Below are positions 8,088 through 16,998 of a stretch of DNA of 64,000 nucleotides, piece after piece. The notes beneath the pieces were generated by a model. That model was not told the DNA's origin. It made no database searches and saw only the letters and a list, made by a program, of their open reading frames with translations. The stretch is from Ruminococcus gauvreauii (GTDB lineage: Bacteria; Bacillota; Clostridia; Lachnospirales; Lachnospiraceae), in assembly GCF_025151995.1 (NCBI RefSeq), contig NZ_CP102290.1, positions 2,728,001 to 2,792,000 on the forward strand. The letters are read 5' to 3'. Position 1 is the stretch's first letter, and each line of letters starts with the position of its first letter. Made by a program: the position numbers and the translations under genes.

Positions 8088-9458
8088 CTAAATGAGCAGC
8101 ACTGGATTTACCAGATACGTTTTCAGCTTCTGCAGGAATTTTGCCGCTTCGGCGCCGTCGATGATGCGGTGGTCGTAGGAAAGGCACAGCGCACACATGG
8201 ATCTGATGACGATCCGGTCCTCGCCGTTCTCATCGGTCTCGACAACCGGGGTTTTGGCAATCTTTCCAACTGCTAAGATACCGGATTCCGGTGGATTGAT
8301 GATTGCCACAAAATCATCCAGGTCGAACATGCCGAGTGAAGACACGGTAAAGGTACCGCCGTGGTAGTCTTCGCTGGTCAGCTGCCCGTCCCGGGCTTTG
8401 GCGATGAGCCCGGCAGACTGTTCTGCGATGCCGGTCAGGCCGATCATGTCCGCATCCTTGATGACGGGTACGATCAGTCCGTTTGGCACGGAGACAGCGG
8501 TGCCTATATTTACATAATCATGATAAATGATATCATTGCCGTCCACAGAGGCGTTGACGACCGGGAAATCCTGCAGCGCTTTGGCACAGGCGCGTACGAT
8601 AATGTCATTGTAAGACACCTTGATTCCCAAAGCCTTGTACTGATTTCGAAGCGCAACGGCGGCCGTCATGTCCACCGTCATACGGTGGCTGGTCTGCGCA
8701 TTCTGCTCCTTGCTCGCCAGCATATTACGGCAGATGGCCTTTCGCATGCCGTTCATGGCAGTGCGGCGGGTTCCACGTGGGGATGCGGCAGGCGCAGCAT
8801 CGGCAGTGGCTGCCGCAGCAGTTTCCGGGTTGGCGTCGGATGAACCGGAGAGGTCGGCGGAGGTGATCTTTCCGCGAGAGCCGGTTCCGGAGACATCGTG
8901 CAGGTCAATGCCCCGGTTGTCCGCCAGCCTGCGGGCCAGTGGTGTGGCGGCGGGCTGAGCGGCAAGATAGTCCTTCAGATCCTGCTCAGTGATCATGCCG
9001 TCCTGACCGGAGCCGGTGATAGGAGGTATGTTCATATTATGCTCCTCGGCGTACAGCTTCGCGCGGGGGGAGGCAAGGAGTTTTGCTCCGGGCGCAAGAG
9101 GCGCGGGGACATCGGCTGCAGGCATGACTTCTGACTGTGGTTTTGGCGCTTCGGTATGCGCTGGCACGGCGGGGTCAGCGGAACTTTCACTCTCAGCCAG
9201 AAGTGCTGAGATATCCTCGCCCGGCTTGCCCACAATGGCGATGGGTTCGGTGACAGGGACGGTGTCGCCTTCGGGATGCAGGATTTTCAGTACCGTACCT
9301 GTGGCGGTTGCATCCATGGTGATGGTCAGTTTATCGGTTTCCATTTCGAAAAGGGGCTGACCCTCTGTGCAGGTTCCGCCTTCTTTCACAAGCCAGTCGG
9401 TGATGGTGCCTTCTTCCATCAGAAGGCCCTGTTTTGGCATGATAATCATATTTGCCAT
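8088..9458 (-). CDS. acoC: Dihydrolipoamide acyltransferase (E2) of a 2-oxoacid/acetoin dehydrogenase complex
   Basis: A 456-residue core subunit. One N-terminal lipoyl domain carries the lipoylated Lys in M-E-T-D-K (about residue 43). An Ala/Pro/Glu-rich linker follows, then two E1/E3-binding motifs (LASPRAKLYAEEH and TPLARRLADNRGIDL). The C-terminal catalytic domain has the active-site S-Y-D-H-R-I-I-D-G. Two peripheral-subunit-binding domains in a row are less common than one. Whether the acyl group comes from pyruvate, acetoin or another 2-oxoacid cannot be decided from E2; the symbol is a family label. It sits between E1 beta and E3 in the operon. Confidence 0.9.
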   Translation of the reverse strand: MANMIIMPKQGLLMEEGTITDWLVKEGGTCTEGQPLFEMETDKLTITMDATATGTVLKILHPEGDTVPVTEPIAIVGKPGEDISALLAESESSADPAVPAHTEAPKPQSEVMPAADVPAPLAPGAKLLASPRAKLYAEEHNMNIPPITGSGQDGMITEQDLKDYLAAQPAATPLARRLADNRGIDLHDVSGTGSRGKITSADLSGSSDANPETAAAATADAAPAASPRGTRRTAMNGMRKAICRNMLASKEQNAQTSHRMTVDMTAAVALRNQYKALGIKVSYNDIIVRACAKALQDFPVVNASVDGNDIIYHDYVNIGTAVSVPNGLIVPVIKDADMIGLTGIAEQSAGLIAKARDGQLTSEDYHGGTFTVSSLGMFDLDDFVAIINPPESGILAVGKIAKTPVVETDENGEDRIVIRSMCALCLSYDHRIIDGAEAAKFLQKLKTYLVNPVLLI

Positions 9459-9476
9459 AGTATAGTTGTCTCCTTT

Positions 9477-10457
9477 CTAACGATGCACGGCAGCTCTGCA
9501 CGCGCTTACGATATCAGCAACACCGGGAAGCGCTGCCTGCTCTAATATGGTATTGAAGGGAAGCGGGCAGGCTTTTGTTCCGATGTGCACAGGGGCCGCA
9601 TCTAAATAGGGGAATACCATCTGCGATACCTGCGATACCACCTGTGCACCCCAGCCGTTATTCTGATGCGCTTCGTGTACGACGATCAGACGGCCGGTTT
9701 TTTTGACACTCTCGGCGACGGTATCATAGTCAAAGGGTACCAGCGTGCGCGGGTCGATGACCTCTGCTTCGATCCCCTGTTTTGCCAGTTCTTCGGCGGC
9801 TTCCAGGGCACGCTGCACGTAGAGCAGATTGGCTACGATGGTGACGTCCGTCCCGCTCCTTTTAATATCCGCTTTTCCAAAAGGAATCATAAATTCCGGA
9901 TCATCAGGAACCTCACCCTTGGACGCGTACAGAACCTTGTGCTCGAAAAAGCATACCGGATTATCCTCGCGGATAGCGGTGCGGAGCAATCCTGCAGCTT
10001 CGGCCGGCGTGGACGGGCAGGCAACCTTGATACCGGGAATGTGCATAAAAATGCTTTCCAGCGACTGCGAATGTGTCGCTGCATTGCCGCGTCCGGTTCC
10101 CTGCTGACCGCGGATTACCAGAGGAATTTTCGCATTGCCGCCGAATACGTAGCGTGTTTTCGCTACCTGATTAAAGATCTGGTCTGCGGCGACAAATGCA
10201 AAATCCCAGTACATAAGCTCAGCGATCGGACGCATGCCGCAGCATGCGGCGCCGAGCGCCGATCCGATAATTGCCGACTCTGAGATCGGGGTGTTGCGGA
10301 CCCGGTCTGTACCGAATTCCTTATATAAATCGCGGGTACATCCATAGACCCCGCCAAGCTTTTCCACATCTTCACCCATGACAAAGACTTTTTCGTCACG
10401 GCGCATTTCCTGGGCGATCGTCTGGCGGATCGCCTGTGCATAAGAGAGTTTTCCCAT
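9477..10457 (-). CDS. acoB: 2-oxoacid/acetoin dehydrogenase E1 component, beta subunit
   Basis: A 326-residue transketolase-like beta subunit (start MGKLSYAQAIRQTI). Hallmarks: VMGEDVEKLGGVYG near residue 28, the FAFVAADQIFNQVAKTRY segment, GQQGTGRG, and the C-terminal VSACRAAV. The ATG at 10457 has AGGAGGTG 8 bases upstream; the longer frame starts inside the alpha gene and lacks a ribosome site. It pairs with the alpha subunit, whose stop is 4 bases upstream, to form the ThDP-dependent alpha2-beta2 E1. Both pyruvate and acetoin enzymes share these features. Confidence 0.92.
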   Translation of the reverse strand: MGKLSYAQAIRQTIAQEMRRDEKVFVMGEDVEKLGGVYGCTRDLYKEFGTDRVRNTPISESAIIGSALGAACCGMRPIAELMYWDFAFVAADQIFNQVAKTRYVFGGNAKIPLVIRGQQGTGRGNAATHSQSLESIFMHIPGIKVACPSTPAEAAGLLRTAIREDNPVCFFEHKVLYASKGEVPDDPEFMIPFGKADIKRSGTDVTIVANLLYVQRALEAAEELAKQGIEAEVIDPRTLVPFDYDTVAESVKKTGRLIVVHEAHQNNGWGAQVVSQVSQMVFPYLDAAPVHIGTKACPLPFNTILEQAALPGVADIVSACRAAVHR

Positions 10458-10461
10458 AATA

Positions 10462-11436
10462 TTACACCTCCTGTTTTTCATAAAATACATCGTCCAGAAC
10501 ATGAGCAGGATCGGGCTCAGGGCTGTTCAGGGCGAAAGTCACGGCCTCCGCCATTTTGCCAGCAGCTTTGGTTTGGATTTCGTCCAGTTCTTCTGCGGCT
10601 GCAATTTCATGCTCCAGAAGATAGCTTCGGAATCGGACGATCGGATCTTTGTTCTGTTTCCAGTCCTCGACCTCCTTCCGGGTACGGTACGGTTCCGGGT
10701 CGCCGGTCCAGTGACCGCGCCAGCGGTAAGTTTTACATTCGAGGATCGTGGGTCCTTCTCCGCTCAAAGCGCGCATCTTTGCACGGGCAAACGCGTCAAA
10801 TACGGCGGCAGCATCGTTTCCGTCCACGGTTTCACCGGAAATTCCATATCCGGCAGCGCGGTCAGAAATATTTTCGACAGAGGTGGACTGCCAGACCGGT
10901 ACGGTCATGCCGTATTGATTGTTTTCACATATAAAGATAACCGGGAGTTTCCACACGGCTGCCAAGTTGATAGCCTCGTGAAAGGTTCCCTGATTGGATG
11001 CGCCGTCACCGAAAAATGCGACGGATACGTTCTGGCGGTTTTGCATTTTAATGGCAAGCCCGCCGCCGACGGCGATGGGAATTCCGCCTCCGACAATGGC
11101 GTTTGCGCCCAGGTTGCCTTTGGAAAAATCGGCGATATGCATGGAGCCGCTGCGGCCCTTGCAGTAACCGGTTGCCTTGCCCATGAGCTCCGCCAGAGCC
11201 CGGTCAAGCTGCGCGCCCTTCGCAATGCAGTGACCGTGACCGCGGTGAGTGGAAGCGATATAGTCATCGTCTGAGAGCTGAGAGCAGACAGCCGCTGCGA
11301 CAGCTTCTTCGCCGGTATACAGGTGAACAGAACCCCGCAGCTTGTTTTCTGTGAACAAGGTCCATGCGGTTTCTTCAAAATCCCGGATCTCCCACATCTT
11401 TGTGTAGATCCAGAGACAGGTTTTCTTATCTAACAT
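10462..11436 (-). CDS. acoA: 2-oxoacid/acetoin dehydrogenase E1 component, alpha subunit
   Basis: A 324-residue ThDP-binding E1 alpha subunit. The cofactor motif runs from G-D-G-A-S-N-Q-G to E-N-N (about residues 142-171). Substrate and phosphorylation-loop regions (THRGHGHCIAKG, YRWRGHWTGDPEPYR) are intact. It is the first gene of the complex operon. AGGTGTTTTCCT precedes the ATG on the minus strand. Decarboxylation of pyruvate or cleavage of acetoin are both compatible; the neighbouring lipoate ligase and pyruvate carboxylase favour a pyruvate-centred role (inference). Confidence 0.92.
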   Translation of the reverse strand: MLDKKTCLWIYTKMWEIRDFEETAWTLFTENKLRGSVHLYTGEEAVAAAVCSQLSDDDYIASTHRGHGHCIAKGAQLDRALAELMGKATGYCKGRSGSMHIADFSKGNLGANAIVGGGIPIAVGGGLAIKMQNRQNVSVAFFGDGASNQGTFHEAINLAAVWKLPVIFICENNQYGMTVPVWQSTSVENISDRAAGYGISGETVDGNDAAAVFDAFARAKMRALSGEGPTILECKTYRWRGHWTGDPEPYRTRKEVEDWKQNKDPIVRFRSYLLEHEIAAAEELDEIQTKAAGKMAEAVTFALNSPEPDPAHVLDDVFYEKQEV

Positions 11437-11514
11437 AGGAAAACACCTCCATCAGATGAAATAGTAAGTTGACAGTTGCAGATTTGACGTCTCTTCTCAT
11501 TCATCATATCACTT

Positions 11515-11542
11515 GAATTATCAATTATCAATAATTTATAAT
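11515..11542. promoter_or_regulatory. Candidate GntR operator, copy A, between the complex operon and its regulator
   Basis: A 28-bp AT-rich element starting GAATTATCAATTATC and ending AATAATTTATAAT. It matches 25 of 28 positions with the element at 12430-12457 upstream of the lipoate ligase gene. Its place in the divergent spacer is what an FCD-type GntR operator would need. Binding is inferred. Confidence 0.55.
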
Positions 11543-11615
11543 CAATAAAATTGCACAAAATTTAGACAGGATTTTACTGCATATTGGAGAAACGGGCCGG
11601 AAATGAGGGCCTGCA

Positions 11616-11644
11616 TTGACGGTACTGGTAAAAACTGATATAAT
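11616..11644 (+). promoter_or_regulatory. Sigma-A-like promoter of the GntR gene
   Basis: TTGACG (11616-11621), 17-bp spacer, TATAAT (11639-11644). The expected start is near 11651, so the leader is very short. This is one reason to prefer the downstream TTG start of the regulator. Confidence 0.7.
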
Positions 11645-11683
11645 TTTCAAAACATATCAATGCTGAAAAAGGAAGATAAGACG

Positions 11684-12382
11684 TTGCAGAATAAAAGAGA
11701 AATCCAGGAACAAACTTTGAAATCCCAGAGACTGGTCTTCCGCGAAGAGGTGCGCAATATCATAAGAGATGCAATCTTCGAGGGGACATTAAAACCGGGA
11801 GACAGAATTAAGGAGACATACTGGGCGAATGAAATCGGTGTCTCCCAGGGACCGGTGCGTGAGGCCATCCGGGATCTGGAAGCAATGGGACTGGTAGAGA
11901 CCGTGCCGTTCAAGGGGTCCAGGGTAAAAGTCATGACGAAAAAGGAGATACGGGACAATTACGGTGTGCGGATCTGCCTGGAGTCAAAAAGTATGAGCGA
12001 TGTGATCGATACTCTGTCGGATCAGGCGCTGTCAGATCTCGTAAATCAGTTAAAGCATATGCTTGAGGAGATGGACAGGTATGCGAAAGCCGGGGATCTG
12101 CGGGGATTTACGGATTGTGATACCAATTTTCATCAGATGATCATTCAGGCTACGGGGAATGAGGTCCTTCTGAAATTATGGGAGCAGTGCAATATGCGGA
12201 ACTGGTTCATGGTCTCGGCGCTCATGGATCCGGACAGCCTGCAGAAGCTGAAAGAGGAACATCAGAAGATTCTTTCTTCCATAGAGAAACGGGATGCCGC
12301 CGGTGTCAAGGACCGGATGGAGGGTCATCTGACCAACCTGATGGAAGAATATATTTACAGGCAAAGTGAACACGGCGAATAA
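11684..12382 (+). CDS. GntR-family (FCD) transcriptional regulator of the dehydrogenase/lipoate genes
   Basis: About 232 residues: an N-terminal winged helix (G-D-R-I-K-E-T-Y-W-A-N-E-I-G-V-S-Q-G-P-V-R-E-A, the GntR signature) and a C-terminal FCD all-helical sensor domain with acidic/His metal- or ligand-binding residues (D-T-N-F-H). The frame can start at ATG 11660, but AAGGAAG at 11670-11676 is ideally spaced for TTG 11684, and the promoter leaves almost no leader for 11660. It is divergent from the E1-E2-E3 operon and upstream of the lipoate ligase, with a shared 28-bp element near both. It is probably a pyruvate- or organic-acid-responsive repressor (inference). Confidence 0.88.
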   Translation: MQNKREIQEQTLKSQRLVFREEVRNIIRDAIFEGTLKPGDRIKETYWANEIGVSQGPVREAIRDLEAMGLVETVPFKGSRVKVMTKKEIRDNYGVRICLESKSMSDVIDTLSDQALSDLVNQLKHMLEEMDRYAKAGDLRGFTDCDTNFHQMIIQATGNEVLLKLWEQCNMRNWFMVSALMDPDSLQKLKEEHQKILSSIEKRDAAGVKDRMEGHLTNLMEEYIYRQSEHGE

Positions 12383-12425
12383 GAAAGCGCCTTTGTTTTA
12401 CAGGAGCAAAGGCGCTTTCTTATAA
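12381..12425 (+). terminator. Terminator between the GntR and lipoate ligase genes
   Basis: Perfect 15-bp stem AAGAAAGCGCCTTTG (12381-12395) with CAAAGGCGCTTTCTT (12407-12421), starting right at the GntR stop codon. The stem's own A/T ends serve both directions. Confidence 0.85.
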
Positions 12426-12429
12426 GATG

Positions 12430-12457
12430 GAATTATCGATAATAAATAATTTATAAT
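12430..12457. promoter_or_regulatory. Candidate GntR operator, copy B, at the lipoate ligase promoter
   Basis: A 28-bp element starting GAATTATCGATAATAA and ending ATAATTTATAAT, 25 of 28 identical to 11515-11542. It contains the palindrome ATTATCGATAAT. TATAAT at 12452-12457 could be a -10 box, which would place the operator over the promoter. Confidence 0.55.
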
Positions 12458-12482
12458 ATAAAGTTAAGGAGGAGAGCGGGAT

Positions 12483-13472
12483 ATGATAAGACAGGCAAAA
12501 TACTTTGTGTCGGATGGAACGGAGCCCTGCCGGAATCTGGCGATCGAGGAATATCTCTTACATATGACAGAGGAGGGGAGCTGCATTCTGTATTTATGGA
12601 GAAACCGGCATACGGTTGTGATCGGGCGGAATCAGAATTGCTGGAAAGAATGTAAGCTGGATCTGCTGGAGGAAGAAGGAGGTACGTTCGTGAGGCGGTG
12701 CTCAGGCGGCGGGGCTGTATATCACGATCTGGGAAATCTGAATTTCACATTTCTGACCACAAAATCCGATTATCATCTGGAGAAGCAGATGCAGGTAGTG
12801 CTGGAGGCGGTAAATTCTTTTGGACTCCATGCCAGGGCAGAGGGCAGAAATGATCTCGTGATCAATGGCCGGAAATTCTCTGGAAATGCCTTCGTGGAAG
12901 AGCATGACAGATGCTGTCACCACGGAACAATTATGGTGCAGGTGGATCTGGAACGTCTGTCCCGCTATTTGAAGGTATCGCTTAAAAAGATACAGTCGAA
13001 AGGGATTGACTCGGTGAAGGCCCGGGTGGTGAATCTCACAGATTTAAATTCACAGATTACGGTCGATTCTCTGCAAGCCGCCCTTCTGGAGGCATTTGGC
13101 AGGGTGTATGGCCTGACACCCCTTCGGATAGAGGAACTGGACGAGGCGGAAATTCAGAAGATATCGCAGAAGTATCAGTCTGATCAATGGAAATATAACA
13201 GATTTGATGAGATTGGCTGTGCAATGGAAGAACGTTATTTGTGGGGGGGGATCACGCTGGAATATCTGATACACGACGCAGTCATCACGGAGTGCCGGGC
13301 GTACTCGGACGCCATGGATGCCGACTTTATTCCACGGATACAGAATGCGCTGACCGGATGTGAATTCAGAAAGGAGGCGATGATTTTCCGTGTCGTAAAT
13401 ATTGATACGGAAACCGAGGGACGTCAGAGAATGAAGGATGATGTGATTAAGATGATCAGAAAAAACATGTAG
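12483..13472 (+). CDS. lplA: Lipoate-protein ligase A
   Basis: A 329-residue ATP-dependent ligase that attaches free lipoate to the E2 lipoyl lysine. It has the family motif R-R-x-S-G-G-G-A-V-Y-H-D-L-G-N-L-N (about residues 74-90), the catalytic Lys in N-G-R-K-F-S-G-N-A near 130, and a C-terminal accessory domain. AAGGAGGAG precedes the ATG. It is the only lipoylation gene in the window and lies next to the only lipoyl protein, so it most likely serves that complex. No lipoate synthase is present here, which suggests scavenging of external lipoate (inference). Confidence 0.93.
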   Translation: MIRQAKYFVSDGTEPCRNLAIEEYLLHMTEEGSCILYLWRNRHTVVIGRNQNCWKECKLDLLEEEGGTFVRRCSGGGAVYHDLGNLNFTFLTTKSDYHLEKQMQVVLEAVNSFGLHARAEGRNDLVINGRKFSGNAFVEEHDRCCHHGTIMVQVDLERLSRYLKVSLKKIQSKGIDSVKARVVNLTDLNSQITVDSLQAALLEAFGRVYGLTPLRIEELDEAEIQKISQKYQSDQWKYNRFDEIGCAMEERYLWGGITLEYLIHDAVITECRAYSDAMDADFIPRIQNALTGCEFRKEAMIFRVVNIDTETEGRQRMKDDVIKMIRKNM

Positions 13473-13509
13473 ATACCCGGTGTGAAAATAAGTGAAAGGC
13501 GGGAAAGGT

Positions 13510-16500
13510 ATGGGAGAAATCAGAAAATTTAAGAGAGTATTGGTGGCAAACAGGGGCGAGATCGCCATCCGGGTTTTTCGGGCCTGTCATGAGCTCGGCA
13601 TCCGGACGGTAGCAGTCTATTCAGAGGAGGACAAACACTCACTGCACCGGTCGAAGGCGGATGAGGCCTACCAGATCGGAAAAGGTAAGGCGCCGGTCGC
13701 GGCGTATCTCGGGATCGATGAGATCATCGCGCTTGCTAGGGCAAAAGGCGTGGATGCCATTCACCCCGGCTACGGTTTCCTCGCAGAAAATGCGGAGTTT
13801 GCCGAAGCCTGCGAGAGGGAGGGCATTGTGTTTATCGGGCCCACTGCCGGGATGATGGAGCGGCTGGGAGATAAGATCAGATCTAAGCTTGTGGCGCAGT
13901 CCGTGGGTGTGCCGACGATCCCGGGCTTGGAGAAGGCCATTCAGACGGAGGAAGAGGCGCTTAAGATTGCCAGGATGTGCGGCTTTCCGGTGATGCTGAA
14001 GGCAGCCGCAGGAGGGGGCGGACGCGGGATGCGGATCGTCAGCACGGAAGAGGAGCTTTTGCCGCAGTTTCGCAGCGCCAGAAGTGAGGCTGCAAAGGCC
14101 TTTGGCGCCGATGACATCTTTATCGAGAAGTACCTGGAGCATCCGAAGCACATCGAGGTACAGGTGCTGGGGGATCGGGAGGGAAATCTCGTGCATCTGT
14201 ATGAGCGGGACTGCTCGATCCAGAGACGGCACCAGAAGGTCATCGAATTCACGCCATCGCTGTGTCTTACAGAGGAACAGCGGCAGGCGGTCTGCGATGA
14301 TGCGCTGAAGATCGCCAGGGCGGTCGGCTATCAGAGCGCCGGGACGGTGGAATTCCTGGTGGACAGACAGGGAAAGCACTACTTTATCGAGATGAACCCG
14401 CGGATACAGGTCGAGCATACCGTCTCGGAGATGGTGACGGGGATCGATATCGTGCAGGCGCAGATTCTGGTCGCACAGGGTTACACGCTGGATTCAGAAA
14501 AGATAGGGATCACAGGACAGGGATCCGTCAGGAGCCGGGGGTATGCCATACAGTGCCGGATCACGACGGAGGATCCCGCTCATGAGTTTATGCCGGATAC
14601 AGGCGTGATCGAAACGTACCGAAGTCCCGGCGGACCGGGGATACGGATCGACGGGGGCAACGGCTTTCAGGGCGCCGCCGTCACTCCCTTTTATGACAGT
14701 CTGCTCGCCAAGGTGGTCGTGTGGGGAAGGACTTTCGAGGATACGAGAGGCAAGGCGATCCGGGCACTGCGGGAGACGATGATCAAAGGGGTCAGGACAA
14801 ATCTGGCGTTTATGCTGAATGTATTGAACCATCCGGTTTTTGCCGCAGGAGCGTGTGACACTGGATTTATCGCAGAACACCCGGAGCTGATGGATATCGG
14901 TAAAGTGGAGGATAAGGAACTGAAGATCATCGAATTTCTGGGAGATAAGTATGTCAATGGGACGAAGGGGCAGAAACCGCAGTTTAACGTCCCGGCCTTC
15001 CCGAGATTTCGTCCGGAGGAAATGGCGGGGCTTCGGGGAAGCCGGCAGATGCTGGAGGAGATGGGGCCGGAGAAACTGGCCGGGTGGGTGCTGCGGCAGA
15101 AGAAGCTGCTGGTCACGGATACCACCATGCGGGACGCCCAGCAGTCGCTGATGGCCACCAGGATGCGTACTGTCGATATGGAGAAGATTGCGCCGGCGGT
15201 CGCTGTCTATGGACAGGATCTGTTCTCACTGGAGATGTGGGGCGGAGCCACTTTTGACACCGCATACCGGTTCCTGCGGGAGTCTCCCTGGGAGCGGCTG
15301 GAAACACTGAGAGAAAAAATACCGAACATACTGTTCCAGATGCTGCTGCGCGGTGCGAACGGAGTCGGTTATAAGAATTACCCGGATAACGTGGTCCGTG
15401 AATTTGTACGGCAGTCGGCGGCCTCAGGCATCGATGTGTTCCGCATCTTTGATTCCCTGAACTGGATCCCGGGTATGGAAACGGCACTGGATGAAGTACT
15501 GAAACAGGGGAAGGTCGCAGAGGCCTGCATCTGCTACACCGGTGATATCCTGGACGAGTCACGGGAGAAGTACAACCTTGCATATTATGTAAAGATGGCG
15601 AAGGAGCTGGAGCAAAGGGGCAGTCATATTCTGGCAATCAAGGATATGTCCGGTCTGCTGAAGCCCATGGCGGCATACCGGCTGGTACACGCGTTAAAAC
15701 AGGAAGTGGGGATTCCTGTTCATCTGCATACGCATGATACCTCAGGGAACGGCGTTGCCACGGTCCTGATGGCGGCACAGGCGGGGGCAGATATCGTGGA
15801 TGCCGCGTTTAACTCCATGAGCGGGCTCACTTCTCAGCCGGCACTCAACTCGGTTGCAGCCGCGCTCCGGCACAGCGACAGGGATACCGGGCTTGACCTG
15901 GACGGACTGCAGAAGATCTCGGAATACTGGAGGGATGTGCGGCCGGTCTATGCCGGATTCGAATCAGAACTTGCCACATCTACCGCTGAGATTTATAAAT
16001 ATGAAATACCGGGTGGACAGTACTCGAACCTGAAACCGCAGGTGGAAAGCTTCGGGCTGGGGCATAAGTTTGCGGAAGTCAAGGAGATGTACCGGACCGT
16101 CAACGAGATGCTTGGCGATATTGTCAAGGTGACGCCGACCTCCAAGGCGGTGGGTGACATGGCGATCTTCATGGTCCAAAACGGTCTCACACCGGAAAAT
16201 ATTTATGAAAAAGCCGCCGGCGTCGATTTTCCGGATTCCGTCGTCTCCTACTTCGAGGGGATGATGGGGCAGCCGAAGGGCGGATTTCCGCAGAGACTTC
16301 AAAAGCTGGTGCTGAAAGGCAGGGAGCCGCTGACCGTGAGGCCGGGAGAACTTCTGCCGCCGGAGGATTTTGGTGCACTGCGGCGTTATCTGCAGGATAC
16401 ACTGGGGCTTGCGGGGACGGAGCAGGAAGTCATCAGCTATGCGCTGTATCCCAGGGTATTTGAAGACTATGTGAGGAACATACGGGAGAAAGGTGAATTC

Positions 16501-16950
16501 CGGTATATGGGATCGGATATCTTCTTCCACGGTCTGGAGGAAGGTGAGACATGTGAGGTCAAGCTGGGAGAAGGAAAGATCCGGATGGTCCGGCTGCAGG
16601 AGGTGCGTGCGGTGAACAGCGAGGGTTACCGGGAAGCGATCTTCGAAGTCGACGGCAACCGGAGGATCATTCGTGTCAGGGACAGGGATGTGGCGGTAAA
16701 TGCGATGAATTCCGTGCTGTATGCCGATGAGCAGAACCCGATGGAGATCGCCGCGAGCATACCGGGAAATATATTGAAGGTACTGGTAAAAGAGGGAGAG
16801 CTGATCGAGGCGAAGCAGCCGGTCGCAGTGATCGAGGCCATGAAGATGGAGACAAATATTCTGGCAGGTGCAAAGGGCATTGTGGAGCGGATTTATGTCT
16901 CGGAGGGACAGCAGGTCAGGACAGGGGAGATGATCGCGAAGCTGAAGTAA
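13510..16950 (+). CDS. pyc: Pyruvate carboxylase
   Basis: A full-length single-chain enzyme of 1146 residues that makes oxaloacetate from pyruvate, bicarbonate and ATP. Biotin carboxylase domain (about 1-450): RVLVANRGEIAIR, HPGYGFLAENAEFA, ATP-grasp KAAAGGGGRGMR and EMNPRIQVEHTV. Carboxyltransferase domain (about 530-830): TTMRDAQQSLMATRMRT, GGATFDTAYRFL and the carbamylated Lys in A-I-K-D-M-S-G. The allosteric/linker region follows, then the C-terminal biotin domain with the biotinyl Lys in E-A-M-K-M-E-T. ATG 13510 is better placed than GTG 13492. It follows lplA by 37 bases, so the two are probably co-transcribed. Confidence 0.97.
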   Translation: MGEIRKFKRVLVANRGEIAIRVFRACHELGIRTVAVYSEEDKHSLHRSKADEAYQIGKGKAPVAAYLGIDEIIALARAKGVDAIHPGYGFLAENAEFAEACEREGIVFIGPTAGMMERLGDKIRSKLVAQSVGVPTIPGLEKAIQTEEEALKIARMCGFPVMLKAAAGGGGRGMRIVSTEEELLPQFRSARSEAAKAFGADDIFIEKYLEHPKHIEVQVLGDREGNLVHLYERDCSIQRRHQKVIEFTPSLCLTEEQRQAVCDDALKIARAVGYQSAGTVEFLVDRQGKHYFIEMNPRIQVEHTVSEMVTGIDIVQAQILVAQGYTLDSEKIGITGQGSVRSRGYAIQCRITTEDPAHEFMPDTGVIETYRSPGGPGIRIDGGNGFQGAAVTPFYDSLLAKVVVWGRTFEDTRGKAIRALRETMIKGVRTNLAFMLNVLNHPVFAAGACDTGFIAEHPELMDIGKVEDKELKIIEFLGDKYVNGTKGQKPQFNVPAFPRFRPEEMAGLRGSRQMLEEMGPEKLAGWVLRQKKLLVTDTTMRDAQQSLMATRMRTVDMEKIAPAVAVYGQDLFSLEMWGGATFDTAYRFLRESPWERLETLREKIPNILFQMLLRGANGVGYKNYPDNVVREFVRQSAASGIDVFRIFDSLNWIPGMETALDEVLKQGKVAEACICYTGDILDESREKYNLAYYVKMAKELEQRGSHILAIKDMSGLLKPMAAYRLVHALKQEVGIPVHLHTHDTSGNGVATVLMAAQAGADIVDAAFNSMSGLTSQPALNSVAAALRHSDRDTGLDLDGLQKISEYWRDVRPVYAGFESELATSTAEIYKYEIPGGQYSNLKPQVESFGLGHKFAEVKEMYRTVNEMLGDIVKVTPTSKAVGDMAIFMVQNGLTPENIYEKAAGVDFPDSVVSYFEGMMGQPKGGFPQRLQKLVLKGREPLTVRPGELLPPEDFGALRRYLQDTLGLAGTEQEVISYALYPRVFEDYVRNIREKGEFRYMGSDIFFHGLEEGETCEVKLGEGKIRMVRLQEVRAVNSEGYREAIFEVDGNRRIIRVRDRDVAVNAMNSVLYADEQNPMEIAASIPGNILKVLVKEGELIEAKQPVAVIEAMKMETNILAGAKGIVERIYVSEGQQVRTGEMIAKLK

Positions 16951-16953
16951 TGC

Positions 16954-16990
16954 AGAGGCGTTGGTTTTTTAAAAAAGAACCACCGCCTCT
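16954..16990 (+). terminator. Terminator after pyruvate carboxylase
   Basis: AGAGGCG...GGTT paired with AACC...CGCCTCT, with T-rich and A-rich segments in the stem (16954-16990). It lies between the convergent pyc and MerR genes. Confidence 0.7.
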
Positions 16991-16998
16991 TAAAATGT

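Noticed and set aside
11437..11683. Clear sigma-A promoter for the minus-strand dehydrogenase operon
   Set aside because: TATGAT-like -10 candidates exist but no -35 box at proper spacing; I could not support a defined promoter.
14691..15637. Minus-strand frames opposite pyruvate carboxylase
   Set aside because: The plus-strand enzyme is intact with all catalytic motifs; opposite frames are Pro/Arg/Ser-rich by-products of codon bias.
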